From contig JANSXV010000003.1 of NCBI GenBank assembly GCA_024742735.1, positions 457,823-521,822 of the forward strand: a stretch of 64,000 nt of DNA, in the 5' to 3' direction. The notes beneath the pieces were generated by a model that did not search any database, was not told the DNA's origin, and was given only the letters and a program-made list of their open reading frames with translations. Of this stretch, positions 61,401 to 64,000 are shown one piece after another. The translations under genes and the position numbers were made by a program. Source of the DNA: Alphaproteobacteria bacterium. Its GTDB lineage: Bacteria; Pseudomonadota; Alphaproteobacteria; Caulobacterales; Maricaulaceae. Within the stretch, counting starts at the first letter, position 1, and each line of letters opens with the position of its first letter.

Positions 61401-64000
61401 AGCCGAAGACTTCTTCGCTGAAGTCCGCACTCATGCCTGAGAAGGCGCCGGTCTGGGTCCCGGCCGGAACCGAGGCGAAGGTAGCGCTTGGCGCAGCCGT
61501 ATCGATGGTCACAGGCAGCCCCAAGGAGACAGGCGAGACATTACCTGCGGCGTCGCGGGCCGTACCCGTCATGACATGAACGCCGTCGGCCAGGACGACC
61601 GGGACCTGAAGCTCCCATCGTCCAGTGCCTGAAGCCGTCGCGGTGCCTAGCACACCGGCGATGGATGAGGTCACCTCGACGGTCGACCCGCCTTCGGCGA
61701 TGCCAGCGATGATCGGCGTGTTGTCGTTGGTGATGTCGTCAATATTCGACACCCCGGTATCTGTCGCCGCCAGAAGGCCGACCACCGGCGCGGCGGGCGC
61801 GTCCAGATCGAACGTATGAGCCTGACTGATCGGGAAGGTGGCGACGGCGGCGAAGCCGTTAGTGCCGTTCCCGTTGCCTGAGGCGTCCACGATGTCGCTC
61901 TGGGTGTCGATATTCACCCGCATGAGGCCCGAGCCGCCTGCAATAGTGACCGTGATCACGTAGGTCGTGCCCGAACCGGTCACGGTCAGAGGCGCGCCGG
62001 CGACATAGCTGTTATTGGTGGAGAACACGACGAAGTCGTCCGCCGTCACATTGAACACCGGCTCATTGAAGGTCATCTGGAAGTCGACGCTGGCGGCGTT
62101 CGGCGCCGGCGCACCCAGAACGGTGACGTTGGCCACCGCAGGCGGCGTCGTGTCCGGCGCCGCGACATTGAACGCCACGCTCTCCTGGGCCGCAGCCGTA
62201 TTGGCGTTGCCGGCCGCGTCGGTGACGACGCCGGCGGCGACATCGAAGGACGCTGTAAAGCTGCCCGCAGCCGTCGGCGCGACATCGAAGCTGAAGCTGT
62301 CATTCGTCGCAGCCGCTACGAGGTTGGACAGGGTCACGTTCGGACTCGTCGTGACCGCGTTCAATGCAAAGCCGAACACCGTCTCGCTGAAGTCCACGCT
62401 CATGCCGGTGAAGGCCCCGGTCTGGGTCCCCGTGGGAACCGAGGCGAAGCTGGTGCTGGGCGCAGCCGTGTCGATCGTCACGCTCAGCGCCGAGGACGTG
62501 GCGGAGTTGTTTCCGACTCCATCAGACGCAAAAGCGGTCATCGCATGCACGCCATCGGTGAGCGGCGAGCTCGGCACGAGCGCCCACACCCCGCTCGCCG
62601 ACGCGGTCGCCACGCCCAGATTACCATCGATGGATGAGGTCACGCTCACGAAGGCGTTGGGGTCGGTCACACCCGTCAGGAACGGCGAGGCATTGTTTGT
62701 GATGTCGTCGGAGTTGGAGATGCCGGTGTCGAACGCCGCCGCCAGATCCACCGTGGGAACCGCAGGCGGAACCGTGTCCACCGTGTGCACCTGGCCCGAC
62801 GTGAACGCGGCCGGAGGCGTGTTGCCCACGCCGTCGGCGATGTCGGTACCCGCATCGAGATCCAGGCGCAGCGTGCCGTCGCCGCTGATGGAGGACACCG
62901 TCACCGTGTAGCTCGCGCCCGACCCGGTCACCGCCGAGATCGTGCCGGCCGCCGTACCCGTCGCGGTCAGGGAGAAGTCGTCGCTCGTCACGTTGAACGC
63001 CGCCTCGTCGAACGTCACCGTATAGCTCACGCTCGTAGCGTTCGCCGCCGGAGAACCAGACAGCACGATCGACTGAACCGCAGGCGGCGTCGTGTCGGGC
63101 GCGGTGACGTTGAACGCCACGCTCGCCTGACCGGCGGCCGTGTTCGCGTTGCCCGCCGCATCCGTGACCACGCCGGCGGCCAGATCGAAGGTCGCCGTGA
63201 ACGTCCCCGTCGCCGTCGGCGTCACCTCGAAGCCGAAGTTGTCGTTGATCGCAGACGCGGTCAGGTTGGACAGAGACACATTCGCGCTCGTCGTCACAGA
63301 GCCCAGCGTGAACCCGTACACCGTCTCGCTGAACGCCGCGCTCATGCCAGTAAAGGCGCCCGTCTGCGTCCCGGTCGGAACCGAGGAGAAGGTCGAGGCC
63401 GGACCTGTGGTGTCCACCGTCACGCTCAGCGCCGAGGACGCCGCCGAGATGTTGCCCGCCCCATCCGTCGCCGTCGCCGTCAGGTCGTGGACCGCAGCAC
63501 TCAACGTCGGCGTCAGGGTCCACACGCCCGACCCGTTCGCCGTCGCCGTGCCCAGCACCCCGTCAACCGACGAGGTCAGCTCCACCGTCGCGCCGGCCTC
63601 CGTGATCCCCTCGATCACAGGAGACGTCACATTGGTGATGTCGTCGCTGTCCGACACACCGCTGTCAGACGCCGCCGCCAGATCCACCGTGGGAACCGCA
63701 GGCGCGACCGTATCGACGGTATGCACCTGGCCCGACGTGAACGCGGCCGGCGGCGTGTTGCCCACCCCGTCGGCGATGTCGGTACCCGCATCGAGATCCA
63801 GGCGCAGCGTGCCGTCGCCGCTGATGGAGGACACCGTCACCGTGTAGCTCGCGCCCGACCCGGTCACGCTCTGGATCGTGCCGGCCGCCGTGCCCGTCGC
63901 GGTCAGGGAGAAGTCGTCGCTGGTCACGTTCAGCGCCGCCTCGTCGAACGTCACCGTATAGCTCACGCTCGTAGCGTTCGCCGCCGGAGAACCAGACAGC
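58459..64000 (-). CDS. Large Ig-like-repeat autotransporter adhesin, C-terminal part
   Basis: The frame is open to the window edge, so the N-terminus is missing. The visible ~1847 residues hold tandem Ig-like modules of two or three alternating types (SYTVTFDEAAFNVTSDDFSL, TFASVPAGTQTGAFSGM, DTTPPAV), then a BACON-like module (VPWLTVDPASGSIPG), a prealbumin-like module ending ITCTFENRR, and an autotransporter beta-barrel of about 300 residues with NWDIWVAAEIGG. It is a surface adhesin or similar. The barrel's expected terminal signal LRLEVRVPF ends at 58609; 49 further residues follow before the TAG, which is unusual. The first Val in view (63966) is not the real start. Confidence 0.85.
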   Translation of the reverse strand, partial: LSGSPAANATSVSYTVTFDEAALNVTSDDFSLTATGTAAGTIQSVTGSGASYTVTVSSISGDGTLRLDLDAGTDIADGVGNTPPAAFTSGQVHTVDTVAPAVPTVDLAAASDSGVSDSDDITNVTSPVIEGITEAGATVELTSSVDGVLGTATANGSGVWTLTPTLSAAVHDLTATATDGAGNISAASSALSVTVDTTGPASTFSSVPTGTQTGAFTGMSAAFSETVYGFTLGSVTTSANVSLSNLTASAINDNFGFEVTPTATGTFTATFDLAAGVVTDAAGNANTAAGQASVAFNVTAPDTTPPAVQSIVLSGSPAANATSVSYTVTFDEAAFNVTSDDFSLTATGTAAGTISAVTGSGASYTVTVSSISGDGTLRLDLDAGTDIADGVGNTPPAAFTSGQVHTVDTVPPAVPTVDLAAAFDTGISNSDDITNNASPFLTGVTDPNAFVSVTSSIDGNLGVATASASGVWALVPSSPLTDGVHAMTAFASDGVGNNSATSSALSVTIDTAAPSTSFASVPTGTQTGAFTGMSVDFSETVFGFALNAVTTSPNVTLSNLVAAATNDSFSFDVAPTAAGSFTASFDVAAGVVTDAAGNANTAAAQESVAFNVAAPDTTPPAVANVTVLGAPAPNAASVDFQMTFNEPVFNVTADDFVVFSTNNSYVAGAPLTVTGSGTTYVITVTIAGGSGLMRVNIDTQSDIVDASGNGNGTNGFAAVATFPISQAHTFDLDAPAAPVVGLLAATDTGVSNIDDITNDNTPIIAGIAEGGSTVEVTSSIAGVLGTATASGTGRWELQVPVVLADGVHVMTGTARDAAGNVSPVSLGLPVTIDTAAPSATFASVPAGTQTGAFSGMSADFSEEVFGFTLTSVTTSANVALSNLVAAATNDSFGFDVTPTASGIFTATFDLAAGVVTDAAGNANTAAAQESVSFSTDTIPPSVALSGPAGPVNGLFQVSAVFSEPVNGVTLADFSVANGAAAGFTAVSATDYTVDVTPAGDGPVTVDMAAGAASDAAGNLSLAAPQFSVTADVTPPSVALSTTAATAVSGPFQVDIVFSETVTGFVLNDVQVANGSVTALSTNDSITFVAEITPTSAGSVDVSVPAGVAADLVGNVNLASQVLTQSVDLTPPALTISLPANDVTGPFTADFTFSEPVNDFTLADIAVTNGAASALTGSGASYSATITPATLGDVTVAVAAGAARDAAGNLSLADTQDVSAVSTANSVTLTVASTVVNPETVLGTATVTNPGSDSLTFNASADVPWLTVDPASGSIPGLSSLALTIRANSAVDALDPGTYQGVVTVAFGSGSGSASSAATTAAVSTGTSLAIPVTILIEERFGSATLVVRTPGGPVGEATFTYTSDIAAFDGISLTTSGGQASANADDLLFGVYALSQATPAGWVLESISCTGDVDGGSVINVATGSLTLDLDPGEAITCTFENRRDEAQVVLATQQTIRNFMIRRADRLIEAAPELSLRFEDRRTTSRGQMSANADGSGRYQMEFASSLAGLRNASLASAAAAPGRNPERPFAENWDIWVAAEIGGVRDSRAGAEAESDFGVVQLGVDYSVSPDLLIGLLGQYDWADEDSGEIHIEAGGVATARIEGEGWMAGPYAVWRLHDGLILDGVALYGRSDNQVNPLGLYEDSFSTDRFMLGATLTGELSSGPWRLRPQIGWTHFEETQDGYQDALGFDIPSQTIAIGRLRAGPELVWRNTGDHGSYIELSSSLRAVWDYQSADLLTASGLLAGADTLRADSRFGLTSRLSNGALIRLESAFSGLGLGEFEANSLRLEVRVPFGASGPASGGRLAGSVSGLCGNPAGLGYENAAGLAHEEDACALRSGGGAH
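62736..64000 (-). repeat. Near-identical 936-bp-period repeats in the autotransporter gene
   Basis: The segment 63672-64000 is almost identical at DNA level to 62736-63064, an exact offset of 936 bp (312 codons). Intervening parts of the unit are similar at protein level but more diverged, as are units further downstream. High DNA identity points to recent duplication or gene conversion; the array continues out of the window. Confidence 0.85.

Overview
The window looks like chromosomal DNA of a heterotrophic, high-GC, Gram-negative alphaproteobacterium, most likely a marine member of the Caulobacterales/Maricaulales (Hyphomonadaceae/Maricaulaceae type). The reasons are TonB-dependent receptors paired with tryptophan-halogenase-like flavoproteins and a DUF6445 protein, a Caulobacter-like maltose locus, a complete Entner-Doudoroff operon, and many LacI-type regulators and operators. 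No tRNA, rRNA, CRISPR array, insertion sequence or prophage was seen.

Layout. (1) 1-7266: an exported caspase-like group: a small leader-like ORF, a signal-peptide CHAT protein, a DUF900 alpha/beta hydrolase, a TPR-CHAT protein and a small lipoprotein. (2) 7358-10375: an orphan sensor histidine kinase and a glutamyl-tRNA synthetase of an unusual ~550-residue type. (3) 10588-27672: an alpha-glucan (starch/maltodextrin) locus with two halogenase-like flavoproteins (one broken by an in-frame stop), a TonB receptor, a cytoplasmic alpha-glucosidase, a LacI regulator, an MFS sugar transporter, a periplasmic alpha-amylase, a GH97 alpha-glucosidase, an esterase lipoprotein and a DUF6445 protein. (4) 27873-38590: another GH13 amylase, then zwf-pgl-edd-glk-eda plus a periplasmic neopullulanase-like GH13 in one operon, then a sodium/sugar symporter. 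(5) 38744-48582: a beta-glucan (laminarin-like) locus: LacI, TonB receptor, GH16, MFS symporter, GH3 and a TauE/SafE permease. (6) 48681-57890: two giant genes, propionyl-CoA synthase (three fused domains) and malonyl-CoA reductase (two fused SDR units), the signature enzymes of the 3-hydroxypropionate pathway. (7) 58459-64000: the C-terminal part of a large repetitive Ig-like autotransporter that runs off the window.

How the genes fit together: outer-membrane receptors import oligosaccharides, periplasmic GH13/GH97/GH16 enzymes cut them, MFS and SSS transporters bring in small sugars, and cytoplasmic GH13, GH3, Glk and the Entner-Doudoroff enzymes take them to pyruvate and glyceraldehyde 3-phosphate with NADPH from Zwf. 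The pcs-mcr operon would convert malonyl-CoA through 3-hydroxypropionate to propionyl-CoA, using NADPH and ATP. A repeated TGCAA/TTGC-type operator is found in five promoter regions of the alpha-glucan and glucose genes and probably defines a LacI regulon. The most notable content is the pcs-mcr pair inside a sugar-catabolic region of a presumed heterotroph.
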